Assembly (NCBI GenBank): GCA_024636395.1
Contig: JAGXHD010000041.1
Span: forward strand, 1-10,696
Length of the DNA: 10,696 bases
Direction of reading: 5' to 3'
Origin: Sulfitobacter sp.
GTDB lineage: Bacteria > Pseudomonadota > Alphaproteobacteria > Rhodobacterales > Rhodobacteraceae
Each line of letters opens with the position of its first letter. The first letter of the stretch is position 1. The notes beneath the pieces were generated by a model. It did no database searches. It was not told the origin of the DNA and saw only the letters and a program-made list of their open reading frames with translations. A program made the position numbers and the translations under genes. Of this stretch, positions 1 through 7,342 are shown piece after piece.

Positions 1-845
1 ACTTCCAGCCGCGCGACGCCTGATGCCGCGACTTCGTCGTATAATTTTTTATCTTGTTCCAGATCACCTACGGTCTGCCCATTGAGCCGTGTTACCACAT
101 CACCCGTCTTTAACCCAGCAATTGTAACGCCGATGTTGGGATCGGCTTTCACCCTGTACCCATTTTCCACCACTTCAACGCCCACGCTGTCCATCGCCGA
201 CTGCGGATCGCGGATGATCCGGTCCCGCCAAAGGTTGATGTACTCCTCGGTGGTTTCCGGCGGTGGGGTGTCACGCAGATCGATAGAGCCTCTGCCGGGC
301 ACGATCGCAGCTGCCAGGCGAGCAAAAGGATCGCCGGGGTCCGTCACCGTCGGGTCCTGCTCTGCCTCTCTCTGCACGGGCGCCTGCGCGCCGCGCACAC
401 CGTCAAAACCCACGATGACCAGCCCGTCGCCAGCGCGCAGCGTGACAGTATCCACATTGATCGCCACAAGCTCGGCGGCAAGGACATTGCCACCGACGCG
501 AAACACCGTCGTGGCGCCAGCCGCTTGGATAAACGCCCGCGAAAGCGCCGGATCGGGGTCTACCAGCACCCCGCGTAGCACTACATCAAGAGGTGCCGCG
601 TCTGCCATCCGGCTTTGCTCGGGCACTGCTGTAGCTGGCTGCCCAAATGGCGAGAAAGCAGCGATGGGACCGATATCACGTTGCAAGGCCACCGTATCTG
701 TCTGCGGCTGCGCCATGATTTCGAGCGGCACCACGCTGGTGTGCCCGCTCCAATGCCAGCTAAGCCGCAAAACCGCAAAAGCCAGCGATGCCGCCAGCAG
801 TGCGATGATCAGCACGGTGAGCGTCCAAAGCCGCGCCACCGTCAT
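1..845 (-). CDS. gspC: T2SS inner-membrane protein GspC (3' end cut by window edge)
   Basis: GspC is a bitopic inner-membrane protein that links the T2SS platform to the outer-membrane secretin GspD through its periplasmic homology region (HR). About 281 residues are visible, and the frame is still open at base 1. Residues 4-27 form one hydrophobic segment after a very short cytoplasmic tail (MTVARLW). An HR-like domain follows at about 60-150, with the typical FSPFG stretch, an LRGVLVDP strand and a VGGNV turn. A PDZ-like domain starts near residue 218, with the carboxylate-loop pattern IAGLKTGDVVTRLNGQTV. The ATG is fixed by an ATGA overlap with the stop of gspI, so the two are probably translationally coupled. 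In known loci gspD often follows gspC; here it would lie beyond the left edge. The family call rests on domain order plus position among other gsp genes. Confidence 0.9.
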   Translation of the reverse strand, partial: MTVARLWTLTVLIIALLAASLAFAVLRLSWHWSGHTSVVPLEIMAQPQTDTVALQRDIGPIAAFSPFGQPATAVPEQSRMADAAPLDVVLRGVLVDPDPALSRAFIQAAGATTVFRVGGNVLAAELVAINVDTVTLRAGDGLVIVGFDGVRGAQAPVQREAEQDPTVTDPGDPFARLAAAIVPGRGSIDLRDTPPPETTEEYINLWRDRIIRDPQSAMDSVGVEVVENGYRVKADPNIGVTIAGLKTGDVVTRLNGQTVGDLEQDKKLYDEVAASGVARLE

Positions 846-1219
846 TGCACTGCCTCGGCCAACGCCAGATAGCCAGTGAGAGTGACCAACGCGGCATCCG
901 GGCCCGCCGCCGCATCCGCTACCCGCACTGTGACCGCACTGAGGCCCGACCCGGGAAGGTGCCGCGCCTCCTGCGTCGCGGTCCAGTCGATCCCTAGAGC
1001 GCGGGTCCAGTCCTGCTGCATTTCCAGCCCGAGCGTTGTAGCTGCCAGCGCATTTTCCGCAACCCAGCGCGCCACGACCCTGTCCGCCAGCCCTGAAGTT
1101 CCCGCCACGTGACGCTCGACGCCGACGAGCAGCGTGACAGATCCGACTGCCAGTACCGCGAGCGCCACCAGCGTTTCAATCAATGTGAAGCCGTCCTGTG
1201 CATCGCGCGCCATGGTCAT
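842..1219 (-). CDS. gspI: T2SS minor pseudopilin GspI
   Basis: GspI is a minor pseudopilin that nucleates the GspI-J-K complex at the tip of the pseudopilus. The 125-residue protein has a class III (prepilin-type) leader of ten residues ending in Gly10. Predicted cleavage is before Phe11, giving a mature start FTLIETLVALAVLAVG with the conserved Glu at +5. The following AENALA stretch near residues 49-54 is typical of GspI. The start at 1219 overlaps the gspH stop by ATGA; a second Met lies two codons later, but the overlap and a weak GAGAG upstream favour the first. The stop overlaps gspC. This is the only pseudopilin here with the usual Phe at +1. Confidence 0.93.
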   Translation of the reverse strand: MTMARDAQDGFTLIETLVALAVLAVGSVTLLVGVERHVAGTSGLADRVVARWVAENALAATTLGLEMQQDWTRALGIDWTATQEARHLPGSGLSAVTVRVADAAAGPDAALVTLTGYLALAEAVQ

Positions 1220-1686
1220 TCCGTGCTCTCGCGGAGAGAGGCCGAAGCCCCATCAAAAACTACCGTCCGCGCGACAGCACCCGAGCCCAGACGAAAAAGG
1301 CGAAGTCGTCCGGCCGATGGCAACAGATCAGGCGTGATGGTCATCTCACCCGATAGCGCGCTTGTATCTGAAAAAAGCTGGGTCCCACCCTCAAGGACAT
1401 GGCGGGCAGACAGCGCACCCACAGGTGTCACGCCCCAGCCATCACCTGTCCATTCACCGAACCCATAACTTTTCGCGTCCCAGTCAAACCGCACGGATCG
1501 CCCCCCGATCAGGCTCCGCTCCGCAGCGAGATTGAGCCGCGTGCTCAGCAAGGTTGCCTCTTGCGCCACAGTCCGCGCTTCTGGCCCCGAGGGCAGCGCA
1601 TATGTCGCGATCCCCGCGCCAACGCCGATCAAGGCCAGCACCACGAGCATTTCGATCAACGTGACGCCTGAGTCTCGATTGCGCAT
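1216..1686 (-). CDS. gspH: T2SS minor pseudopilin GspH
   Basis: GspH is a minor pseudopilin thought to sit near the pseudopilus tip, joining the GspI-J-K complex to the GspG shaft. The protein is 156 residues, a usual length. It has a seven-residue leader ending in Gly7, then VTLIEMLVVLALIGVGAG with Glu at +5. The hydrophobic helix runs to about residue 28 and a globular GspH-type domain follows. Conserved-looking elements are the LNLAAERSLIGGRSVRF segment and a YGFGEW motif; the C-terminal part is rich in beta strand. Valine replaces the common Phe at +1. Its ATG lies one base after the gspG stop, and its own stop overlaps gspI, so the four minus-strand genes form one tight operon. Confidence 0.9.
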   Translation of the reverse strand: MRNRDSGVTLIEMLVVLALIGVGAGIATYALPSGPEARTVAQEATLLSTRLNLAAERSLIGGRSVRFDWDAKSYGFGEWTGDGWGVTPVGALSARHVLEGGTQLFSDTSALSGEMTITPDLLPSAGRLRLFRLGSGAVARTVVFDGASASLRESTE

Positions 1687-1687
1687 T

Positions 1688-2188
1688 TCAGCTATTGTCG
1701 GCCTGAAGGGTGCCGAGCGCTATATCGGCGTTTACGCCGTCGCCACCGGGTTGCCCGTCCGCGCCCAGACTTATCAGATCAAACCTCCCCGTATCACCGG
1801 GTGATTTGTAGATATAGCCCGCGCCCCAGGGATCCTGCGGCATCACCGTGAGATACCCACCCGATGCCCAGCTTACCGGTTCGGGCGCAATGCTGGGCCG
1901 CGCCACCAGTGCGGCCAGCCCCTGGGCCGTCGTCGGATAAATTCGGTTGTCCAGCCGGTACAGCTCCAGCGCACCCGCAATCGAACGCAGATCGGTCTGC
2001 GCCACAGTGACCCGCGCCTCATCGGGTCGCCCGATCACATTGGGCACCACCATCGCGGCTACCACTGCGATGATCACCAGCACCACCATCATCTCGATCA
2101 GGGTGACACCCGCGGCGCCATCGCGCCGCTTTTGCTGGATCGCCGCGCGGTAGGCGCCGAGATAGAACCGGATTTTGCACAGTATCAT
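1688..2188 (-). CDS. gspG: T2SS major pseudopilin GspG
   Basis: GspG is the major pseudopilin, the subunit that polymerises into the pseudopilus pushing substrates through the secretin. The 166-residue precursor has the classic N-helix VTLIEMMVVLVIIAVVAAMVV with Glu at +5, then the GspG signature YRLDNRIYPTTAQGLAALV. Near the C-terminus a loop LGADGQPGGDGVNADI matches the calcium-binding Asp-rich loop of the family. The start at 2188 is chosen because AGGAG lies nine bases upstream; the frame could be extended to a TTG at 2236, but that has no such support. This choice gives an unusually long leader of 27 residues, ending Gly27 before Val28, with no ATG, GTG or TTG closer to the cleavage site. 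It is the first gene of the minus-strand unit gspGHIC, consistent with the high GspG demand. Confidence 0.95.
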   Translation of the reverse strand: MILCKIRFYLGAYRAAIQQKRRDGAAGVTLIEMMVVLVIIAVVAAMVVPNVIGRPDEARVTVAQTDLRSIAGALELYRLDNRIYPTTAQGLAALVARPSIAPEPVSWASGGYLTVMPQDPWGAGYIYKSPGDTGRFDLISLGADGQPGGDGVNADIALGTLQADNS

Positions 2189-2197
2189 GAAACTCTT

Positions 2198-2202
2198 CTC
2201 CT
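2198..2202 (-). promoter_or_regulatory. Shine-Dalgarno site of gspG
   Basis: On the minus strand AGGAG lies nine bases before the ATG at 2188. It decides the gspG start in favour of this codon over an upstream in-frame TTG at 2236. Confidence 0.75.
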
Positions 2203-2278
2203 GTTTGCACCGTGGGTTGGGTATCATCGACAACAACGGATACGGAGACGCAGAATTCCCCTGAACATAACGATAGCA

Positions 2279-2284
2279 TAGAAT
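2279..2284 (+). promoter_or_regulatory. Possible -10 box of gspL (leaderless start?)
   Basis: TAGAAT ends six bases before the GTG start of gspL at 2291, which would put the transcription start at or next to the GTG. No Shine-Dalgarno sequence is visible upstream of that GTG, which fits a leaderless message, but the -35 region is poor. This is a weak call. Confidence 0.25.
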
Positions 2285-2290
2285 AGTGTC

Positions 2291-3445
2291 GTGAAAACAG
2301 AAAAAGTTGATACTTTACAAAATATTACGGCGCCTTTCTCATCTTCGAAGGCGGGGCTTCCTGATGCGGATTTCACATCCCTAATAGCCTCCCCCTTACC
2401 GGTGGTTATGCCCTTCCAAGACTTGCTCCCGGATGTTTCCGAACCACCCATCGCCATAATCCCCGCCGAGCAGATCAGCTTACATACCGTCCAACTGCCG
2501 TTCCGCTCAGCTCGCCAGCGCCGCGATGCATTGCCCTTCGCACTCGAAGAACAAATCGGTACTGCCTTGGAGCAAACCCATTTCGCACTTCTCGGCGCCG
2601 CTCCAAACGGCAAAATACTCGCCGCGGCGGTCGGTATTACACAGCTGGAAGGCCTGATGGAGAGGTTCCCCGGAAGGCGCATCATCCCAGAACAAATGCT
2701 TATAATGCCTCCTGTAACAGGCAGCGACGGAGAGCCTGTCTGGCGGGTCTACAGCGCGAAAAACCGCAGCCTCGTGCGGTGCTCGGACGCGACAGGCTTC
2801 GCACTGCGCACCGATATGTTGGCGCCTATCTGGAGGGCCGCAGGCACGCCGGTGATCCAATGTTTCGGCGCACCGCTTCCCAAAGAGATTGACTACGAGG
2901 ACTGCACCCAACTTCCCATGCCACGGCCCGAAGATCTTGATACTTATGATGTGCGGCAAGGCGACTATCAGCCGCCACGGGGCTATGCTTTGCCCCTGCG
3001 CATGATGGCAGCCAGCATTGCGGTAGCGCTGCTGCTCCATCTGGGGACCGCAGCACTGGACGCGCGCGCACAAAAGAACATTGCCGACGATCTGCGATCA
3101 GCGGCGGAACAATCGCTTGCGCAGCACCTACCGGACGCATCCCCCGATGATGCCCCGGCCACCCTGGCGCGCAGGCTTTCGGCATTGGATCAACCACAGG
3201 GCGGTTCTGGATTTCTGCCCTTGATGGACCGCGTTGCAGGAGCCCTCGCGGCGCAACCCCAGAGCGTACAGTTCCGGCAGCTCGACTGGTCAGGCGACAG
3301 CTTGCGCCTCGGGGTCGAGGCTGCTGATCTGGGTACTTTGCAGGAGGCTGAAGCCAGCCTTAAGGCGCAGGGACTGCAAGTTTCACTCGGATCTTCCTCC
3401 GCAGATGCGGGTGCGGCGCGGGCTGATCTGACGGTGCGCCCGTGA
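2291..3445 (+). CDS. gspL: T2SS inner-membrane platform protein GspL
   Basis: GspL is a bitopic inner-membrane protein that recruits the ATPase GspE through its cytoplasmic actin-like domain and pairs with GspM in the periplasm. The 384-residue length is normal. The cytoplasmic part (about 1-235) contains the family pattern PIAIIPAEQISLHTVQLP followed by RRDALPFALEEQIG. One membrane segment lies at about 239-257 (from MMAASIAVALLLHLG). The periplasmic part ends in a ferredoxin-like domain rich in Ala and Leu. The start is GTG at 2291: an in-frame TAG sits at 2279-2281, and the next start candidates (GTG codon 38, Met40) would remove the beginning of the domain. No ribosome site is visible before it. 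The first 130 bases are clearly lower in GC than the rest. Its stop overlaps the gspM start (GTGA). Confidence 0.88.
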   Translation: MKTEKVDTLQNITAPFSSSKAGLPDADFTSLIASPLPVVMPFQDLLPDVSEPPIAIIPAEQISLHTVQLPFRSARQRRDALPFALEEQIGTALEQTHFALLGAAPNGKILAAAVGITQLEGLMERFPGRRIIPEQMLIMPPVTGSDGEPVWRVYSAKNRSLVRCSDATGFALRTDMLAPIWRAAGTPVIQCFGAPLPKEIDYEDCTQLPMPRPEDLDTYDVRQGDYQPPRGYALPLRMMAASIAVALLLHLGTAALDARAQKNIADDLRSAAEQSLAQHLPDASPDDAPATLARRLSALDQPQGGSGFLPLMDRVAGALAAQPQSVQFRQLDWSGDSLRLGVEAADLGTLQEAEASLKAQGLQVSLGSSSADAGAARADLTVRP

Positions 3446-3900
3446 GCGTGCTCGAGAAGCTCAACCGGCGCGAAAGGGTGCTGATACTGGGCGGCGGGGC
3501 CATCTTGCTGGTCCTTGGCCTGTGGATTTACATCTGGCAGCCGCTGATGGCCGAGCGCAGCATTCAAACTGCGCGGACCGCACGCTATCTCACCGTGATC
3601 GAGCTTGCCCGCAACGCGGGCGGCGCGGGCGTTCCCCGGCCCACCACACCCGTTCAGGAACTGCCTCTGTCGCCGCGCATCACCCAGAGCGCCGAGGCTG
3701 CGGGCATCGTCCTGGCGCGGCTGGATCCGGACGGCCCGCGCCTTCGGATCACCGTCGCCAAGGCAGGTTTTGCAGATCTTGTAGCGTGGATAGCATCGCT
3801 GGAGGCAGGTGCAGGCGTGCAGATGATCACAGTCGAAATGTCGCGCCTGACTGAGCCAGGGCAGGTCAGCTTGCGGCTGTTGCTGGAGGACGTCCAATGA
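3442..3900 (+). CDS. gspM: T2SS inner-membrane platform protein GspM
   Basis: GspM is a small bitopic inner-membrane protein that stabilises GspL and helps form the assembly platform. The 152-residue protein begins with a short cytoplasmic tail (MSVLEKLNRRERVL, with the LNRRER pattern common in this family). A membrane segment lies at about 13-32, then a periplasmic ferredoxin-like domain, with an ISQ-like element seen here as SPRITQSAEAAGIVLARL. The start is GTG, overlapping the gspL stop as GTGA; the stop overlaps the gspE start as ATGA. Order L-M-E-F and these overlaps support one translationally coupled unit. Sequence conservation in GspM is low, so the name rests on topology, size and context. 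Confidence 0.88.
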   Translation: MSVLEKLNRRERVLILGGGAILLVLGLWIYIWQPLMAERSIQTARTARYLTVIELARNAGGAGVPRPTTPVQELPLSPRITQSAEAAGIVLARLDPDGPRLRITVAKAGFADLVAWIASLEAGAGVQMITVEMSRLTEPGQVSLRLLLEDVQ

Positions 3901-5387
3901 GCATCGCAAGCCTGAGCTACGCTTTTGCAAAATCAAATGGCGTGCTGCTCGAGATCGGCACGGATGAAGCTGCCGCACCGCTGTGCCGTCATCTGGCGGG
4001 CGCACCTATTGCGGCGCTGGCCGAAGCGCAGCGAATTGCCGGCCATTTGGTCGCCTTCGAAGCGGTCGACGCGATCACATTCGATGCCGCCCTGTCGAAA
4101 ATCTACCGCGACAGCGCGTCAGAGGCCGCAAGAGTGGCACAAAACGACCGTGATGATCTCACGTCTCTGGCCGAAACAGCCGCCTCCGTCGATGATTTGC
4201 TAGACCAGAAAGACGACGCACCCGTGGTCCGCCTGATCAACGCGCTGCTTCTGGAGGCAGTTAAGGACGGTGCCTCGGATATCCACATCGAAGTCGAGGA
4301 AAAGCGCCTCGTGGTGCGGTTCCGCGTGGATGGTGTGCTGCGCGAAGTGCTGGAGCCCTCCCGCGCGCTGGCTCCCCAACTGTCGAGCCGCCTCAAGGTG
4401 ATGGGCAAGCTCGACATAGCGGAAAAGCGGCTGCCGCAGGATGGCCGCGTCAGCCTACGTGTCGGCAGCTACGAACTTGACGTGCGCATCTCGACCCTGC
4501 CCTCGCAGTTTGGCGAGCGGGTGGTGCTGCGCCTGCTGGACCGTGGCCAGACCCAGCTCGGGATCGCCCATTTGGGCCTGACCGCGCGAGACGCGGCGGC
4601 CTTCAACAAGATCATCACCGCGCCCGAGGGCCTCGTGCTGGTGACGGGGCCGACCGGCTCTGGAAAAACCACCTCGCTCTACGCGGCGCTACACGCGCTC
4701 AACGACCGGCAGCGCAACATTCTGACTGTCGAAGACCCGATCGAATACTCGATGGACGGCGTGGGCCAGATCCAGGTAAACGCGAAAACCGAGATGACCT
4801 TCGCCCGTGGCCTGCGCGCCATCCTGCGGCAAGATCCGGACGTGATCATGGTCGGAGAGATCCGCGACGGCGAGACGGCGAAGGTTGCCGTGGAAAGTGC
4901 GATGACAGGCCATCTGGTGCTGTCCACGCTGCACACAAATACGGCCATAGGAGCGGTGTCGCGCCTGATCGACATGGGGGTCGAGCGGTTCTTGCTTGCC
5001 CCGATGATCCGCGGGCTGGTGGCGCAGCGGCTGGTGCGCAAGCTCTGCCCCGAATGCAGCACGGCGCACGCGACCACACCTGCCGAGGCGGCTCTGCTGT
5101 CGGATGCGCTGGCATCGGGAAGCAATGTGCGCGCGCCCCAAGGCTGTGATGCCTGCGGCGGAACGGGGTATCGCGGGCGGCTGCCGATCTACGAAATCAT
5201 CGTGATGACCCCCAAGCTCGAGGGCATGATCCACGAAGGCGCTTCTGAGGCGGAGTTGGCGCGCGAAGCCCGCAAGACCGCTCCCGGCATCCTGCAAGAC
5301 GGTGTCGACAAGATCCGTGCGGGCCTGACATCGGTGGCCGAAGTGGCGCGCGCCGTGCGCGACGATGCCCTGTTCGAGGACCGCTGA
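3897..5387 (+). CDS. gspE: T2SS assembly ATPase GspE
   Basis: GspE is the cytoplasmic hexameric ATPase that powers pseudopilus assembly. At 496 residues it is of normal length. An N-terminal GspL-binding region spans about 1-105. The N2 domain follows with NALLLEAVKDGASDIHIE (about 114-131). The C-terminal ATPase domain has Walker A GPTGSGKTT (251-259, Lys257), an Asp box TVEDPIEY (around Glu279-Asp280), Walker B DVIMVGEIRD (Glu321) and a His box TGHLVLSTLHTN (337-348). A zinc-binding tetracysteine module is intact, with Cys384/Cys387 and Cys417/Cys420 and the GTGYRGR tail. All catalytic elements are present, so the enzyme should be active. The start overlaps the gspM stop (ATGA), and gspF follows after a two-base gap. 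Confidence 0.97.
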   Translation: MSIASLSYAFAKSNGVLLEIGTDEAAAPLCRHLAGAPIAALAEAQRIAGHLVAFEAVDAITFDAALSKIYRDSASEAARVAQNDRDDLTSLAETAASVDDLLDQKDDAPVVRLINALLLEAVKDGASDIHIEVEEKRLVVRFRVDGVLREVLEPSRALAPQLSSRLKVMGKLDIAEKRLPQDGRVSLRVGSYELDVRISTLPSQFGERVVLRLLDRGQTQLGIAHLGLTARDAAAFNKIITAPEGLVLVTGPTGSGKTTSLYAALHALNDRQRNILTVEDPIEYSMDGVGQIQVNAKTEMTFARGLRAILRQDPDVIMVGEIRDGETAKVAVESAMTGHLVLSTLHTNTAIGAVSRLIDMGVERFLLAPMIRGLVAQRLVRKLCPECSTAHATTPAEAALLSDALASGSNVRAPQGCDACGGTGYRGRLPIYEIIVMTPKLEGMIHEGASEAELAREARKTAPGILQDGVDKIRAGLTSVAEVARAVRDDALFEDR

Positions 5388-5389
5388 AC

Positions 5390-6610
5390 ATGCCCGCCTT
5401 CACATACCGCGCCGTCGACCCCTCGGGCAAAAAGTCAAAAGGCCTGCTGGAGGCCGCATCGCTTGCGGCCGCGCGCGCGGACCTACGCAAGCGCAATCTG
5501 CTGCCTGTCGCGGTGGAACCCACCTCCGGGACGCCCGACGGAAAGGCAGGCGGCACAACGCCGCTGCGCACACACCGGCTGAGCCTGAAAAAACAGGTGC
5601 TGGTCACACGCCAGCTCGCCACGCTGATCGGCGCGCAGGTGCGGATCGAGGACGCGCTAAAAATCGTCGCAGACCAGATCTCAAGCGCGCGCGACATGTC
5701 ACTGCTGCTCAATCTGCGCAGCGCCATCGTGGACGGGCGCAGCCTTGCCGAAGCACTCGAGGACGTGCCCGGCAGTTTCGACGAATACTACCGCGCTTCC
5801 GTACGCGCGGGCGAGAGTGCGGGCAAGCTGCCGCAGGTGATGGAGCATCTGGCCCTGCACATCGAGGACCGCGCCCGCAACCGCCAGAGCCTGCAACTGG
5901 CGCTGATCTATCCCGCCCTTCTGGCCGTCGTATCGCTGGGAGTGATCGTGGCACTGCTGACTTTCGTGGTGCCCGATATCGTGCGCGTGTTCACCGCGCG
6001 CGGTGCGGAATTGCCGGGGCTCACGCGGGCGCTGATCGCCGTATCGGACTGGATACAGCGCTGGGGTGCCATTGCGGCCGGTCTGGGCGCAGGCAGCATC
6101 GTGGGCTTGCTTGCGCTGCTGCGCAGGCCCGCTGCGCGACTGGCTTGGGACGGCTGGATGACCCGGGCACCGCTCGTGAGCGCCCTTGTGCTGCGGCTCA
6201 ATTCCGCGCAGTTTTCCGGCACACTCGCCACGCTGGTACAATCCGGGGTGCCGCTGGCCGATGCGCTGGACGCTGCAGCGGGCACCGTACCTAACCGGTT
6301 CATCCGGGCGCGCGTCGCCCAGATCACGCAGGACGTCTCGGACGGTGCTGTGCTGTCGAAATCCGTCGAAGCGTCGGGTGTGTTTCCGCCCATGTTGGTC
6401 GCGATGATCGCCAGCGGCGAGGCGGGCGGGCGGCTGGGTGACAGCCTCGCACGCGCCGCCACGGATCAGGCGGCCTCCCTGAAGGCCACCGTGAGCACGA
6501 TTGTGGCGTTGGTGGAGCCTGCGGTCTTGCTGATCATGGGCGGGATCGTGATGCTTTTGGTGATGTCGATCCTGATGCCGATCGTGGGGCTCAATGCGCT
6601 GGCCGGATGA
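5390..6610 (+). CDS. gspF: T2SS inner-membrane platform protein GspF
   Basis: GspF is the polytopic inner-membrane core of the assembly platform, thought to transmit GspE movement to the growing pseudopilus. At 406 residues it is full length. A short N-terminal region (PAFTYRAVDPSGKKSKGLLEA) precedes two T2SSF repeats: about 70-195 (with LVTRQLATLIGAQVRIEDAL) and about 265-395 (with FSGTLATLVQSGVPLADAL). Membrane segments are at about 171-197, 226-244 and 378-400, the usual three. Each repeat carries the ASGEAGG- or AGESAGK-type motif. It starts two bases after gspE. Its stop TGA is directly followed, with no spacer, by the stop of convergent gspN, and no terminator hairpin is visible between them. 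Confidence 0.96.
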   Translation: MPAFTYRAVDPSGKKSKGLLEAASLAAARADLRKRNLLPVAVEPTSGTPDGKAGGTTPLRTHRLSLKKQVLVTRQLATLIGAQVRIEDALKIVADQISSARDMSLLLNLRSAIVDGRSLAEALEDVPGSFDEYYRASVRAGESAGKLPQVMEHLALHIEDRARNRQSLQLALIYPALLAVVSLGVIVALLTFVVPDIVRVFTARGAELPGLTRALIAVSDWIQRWGAIAAGLGAGSIVGLLALLRRPAARLAWDGWMTRAPLVSALVLRLNSAQFSGTLATLVQSGVPLADALDAAAGTVPNRFIRARVAQITQDVSDGAVLSKSVEASGVFPPMLVAMIASGEAGGRLGDSLARAATDQAASLKATVSTIVALVEPAVLLIMGGIVMLLVMSILMPIVGLNALAG

Positions 6611-7342
6611 TCAGAACGGCAGCGTGAGCAGGATGGGCCCGCTACGCGGCAGCTGCGGGAATATCGCGGCGGCCGCAGGCTCTACCGTGATATCGAGGAG
6701 CCGCTCACGGCGTATCGCCACACGGGCAAGCGAGGTCTGTTCGCCATCGGTCAGCGACAGTACAGCGTCGCGCTGCTCATTGGACAGAAGTAACGCGAGA
6801 GGCGGCATGGCAATGGACTGCTCGCCTTTGGTGCAGGTCCCCTCCGGCGTGTTGACCGAGCCGGACGCCGACGCGCGACGCCAGCCCCAGCCAAAGGACA
6901 CATCCGCCACCCGGGCACTTATGTCACAAGCCCAAGCTCCGGGAACCAGCTGCGTGAGCCCAGGACCCGCACGGCCCGACACGTCCCGCGCCCTGATCCC
7001 CGCCAGCCCGGTGTCGATGTCGCCCGTGATCCGAGTATCCGTCCCTTCCAGCACGAAACCGGTCACGACATGAGGCACGCCAAGCACCGCGAGGCGGCTG
7101 TTCCAAGTCAGCCGGTATCCGCCCGCAAGCTCCGCCCGGCCCGCCCGCAGCGACCCGTAAACAGCCACAACCGCTGGCCCCATGTCCGCTTTGCGTGTAA
7201 GCACGCTTACCGGCGCCAGGGCTACGACGCTCCCGAGCAATAATACGAGGATCACACATGTCACAGCCACGCCCAGAAGCAGCCCGCGCAGTTTTGTCCC
7301 GCCCCTCGCGGCGGCGCGTCCTGACGGGAATTTCAGCCGCAT
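6611..7342 (-). CDS. gspN: T2SS accessory protein GspN
   Basis: GspN is an inner-membrane-anchored accessory component found in only part of the T2SS systems; its exact job is not settled. The 243-residue protein has a basic N-terminus, one membrane segment at about 20-44, and a periplasmic beta-rich domain with repeated G-x-L/W patterns (AGGYRLTWNSRLAVLGV, GIRARDVSGRAG) and a PGAWACD element. Cys139 and Cys170 may form a disulfide. The start at 7342 is supported by GGGAGG six bases upstream. It is the only gsp gene transcribed against the plus-strand genes on both sides: its stop abuts that of gspF and its first 85 bases overlap the 5' end of the lipoprotein gene. The GspN name rests on these patterns and on context. 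Confidence 0.82.
   Translation of the reverse strand: MRLKFPSGRAAARGGTKLRGLLLGVAVTCVILVLLLGSVVALAPVSVLTRKADMGPAVVAVYGSLRAGRAELAGGYRLTWNSRLAVLGVPHVVTGFVLEGTDTRITGDIDTGLAGIRARDVSGRAGPGLTQLVPGAWACDISARVADVSFGWGWRRASASGSVNTPEGTCTKGEQSIAMPPLALLLSNEQRDAVLSLTDGEQTSLARVAIRRERLLDITVEPAAAAIFPQLPRSGPILLTLPF
7247..7250 (+). promoter_or_regulatory. Shine-Dalgarno site of the LpoA-like lipoprotein gene
   Basis: GAGG on the plus strand, seven bases before the ATG at 7258. It supports this start, and therefore the 85-base overlap with gspN on the other strand. Confidence 0.65.

Larger units (their letters stand above)
2189..2290. promoter_or_regulatory. Divergent promoter region between gspG and gspL
   Basis: These 102 bases separate the two divergent arms of the locus and must hold the promoters of both gspGHIC and gspLMEF unless transcription starts further inside. 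The right half is AT-richer than its surroundings. Possible -10 boxes are TATGCT on the minus strand (2275-2280) and TAGAAT on the plus strand (2279-2284). They overlap by two bases, so the two polymerases could compete. Neither has a convincing -35 box. The role is inferred mainly from gene arrangement; exact promoters are uncertain. Confidence 0.5.

Noticed and set aside
82..879. Long plus-strand open frame of 265 codons opposite gspC
   Set aside because: It is the antisense shadow of gspC in GC-rich DNA. Its Ser/Thr/Arg-rich low-complexity translation has no domain, while the minus strand encodes clear HR and PDZ domains.
2189..2236. Upstream extension of gspG to a TTG codon at 2236
   Set aside because: The AGGAG site placed nine bases before the ATG at 2188 decides the start; the extension would add 16 residues to an already long leader.
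3190..4005. Minus-strand open frame of 271 codons opposite gspL and gspM
   Set aside because: No ribosome site and no recognisable domain; it spans two genes that are clearly coding on the plus strand.
5365..6294. Plus-strand open frame of 309 codons overlapping gspE and gspF
   Set aside because: Its translation is Arg/Ala/Gly-rich with no family pattern. It is an out-of-frame shadow of gspF, which has both T2SSF repeats.
6594..7073. Plus-strand open frame of 159 codons opposite gspN
   Set aside because: Antisense shadow without a family pattern, whereas the minus-strand frame has a membrane segment and GspN-like repeats with a good ribosome site.
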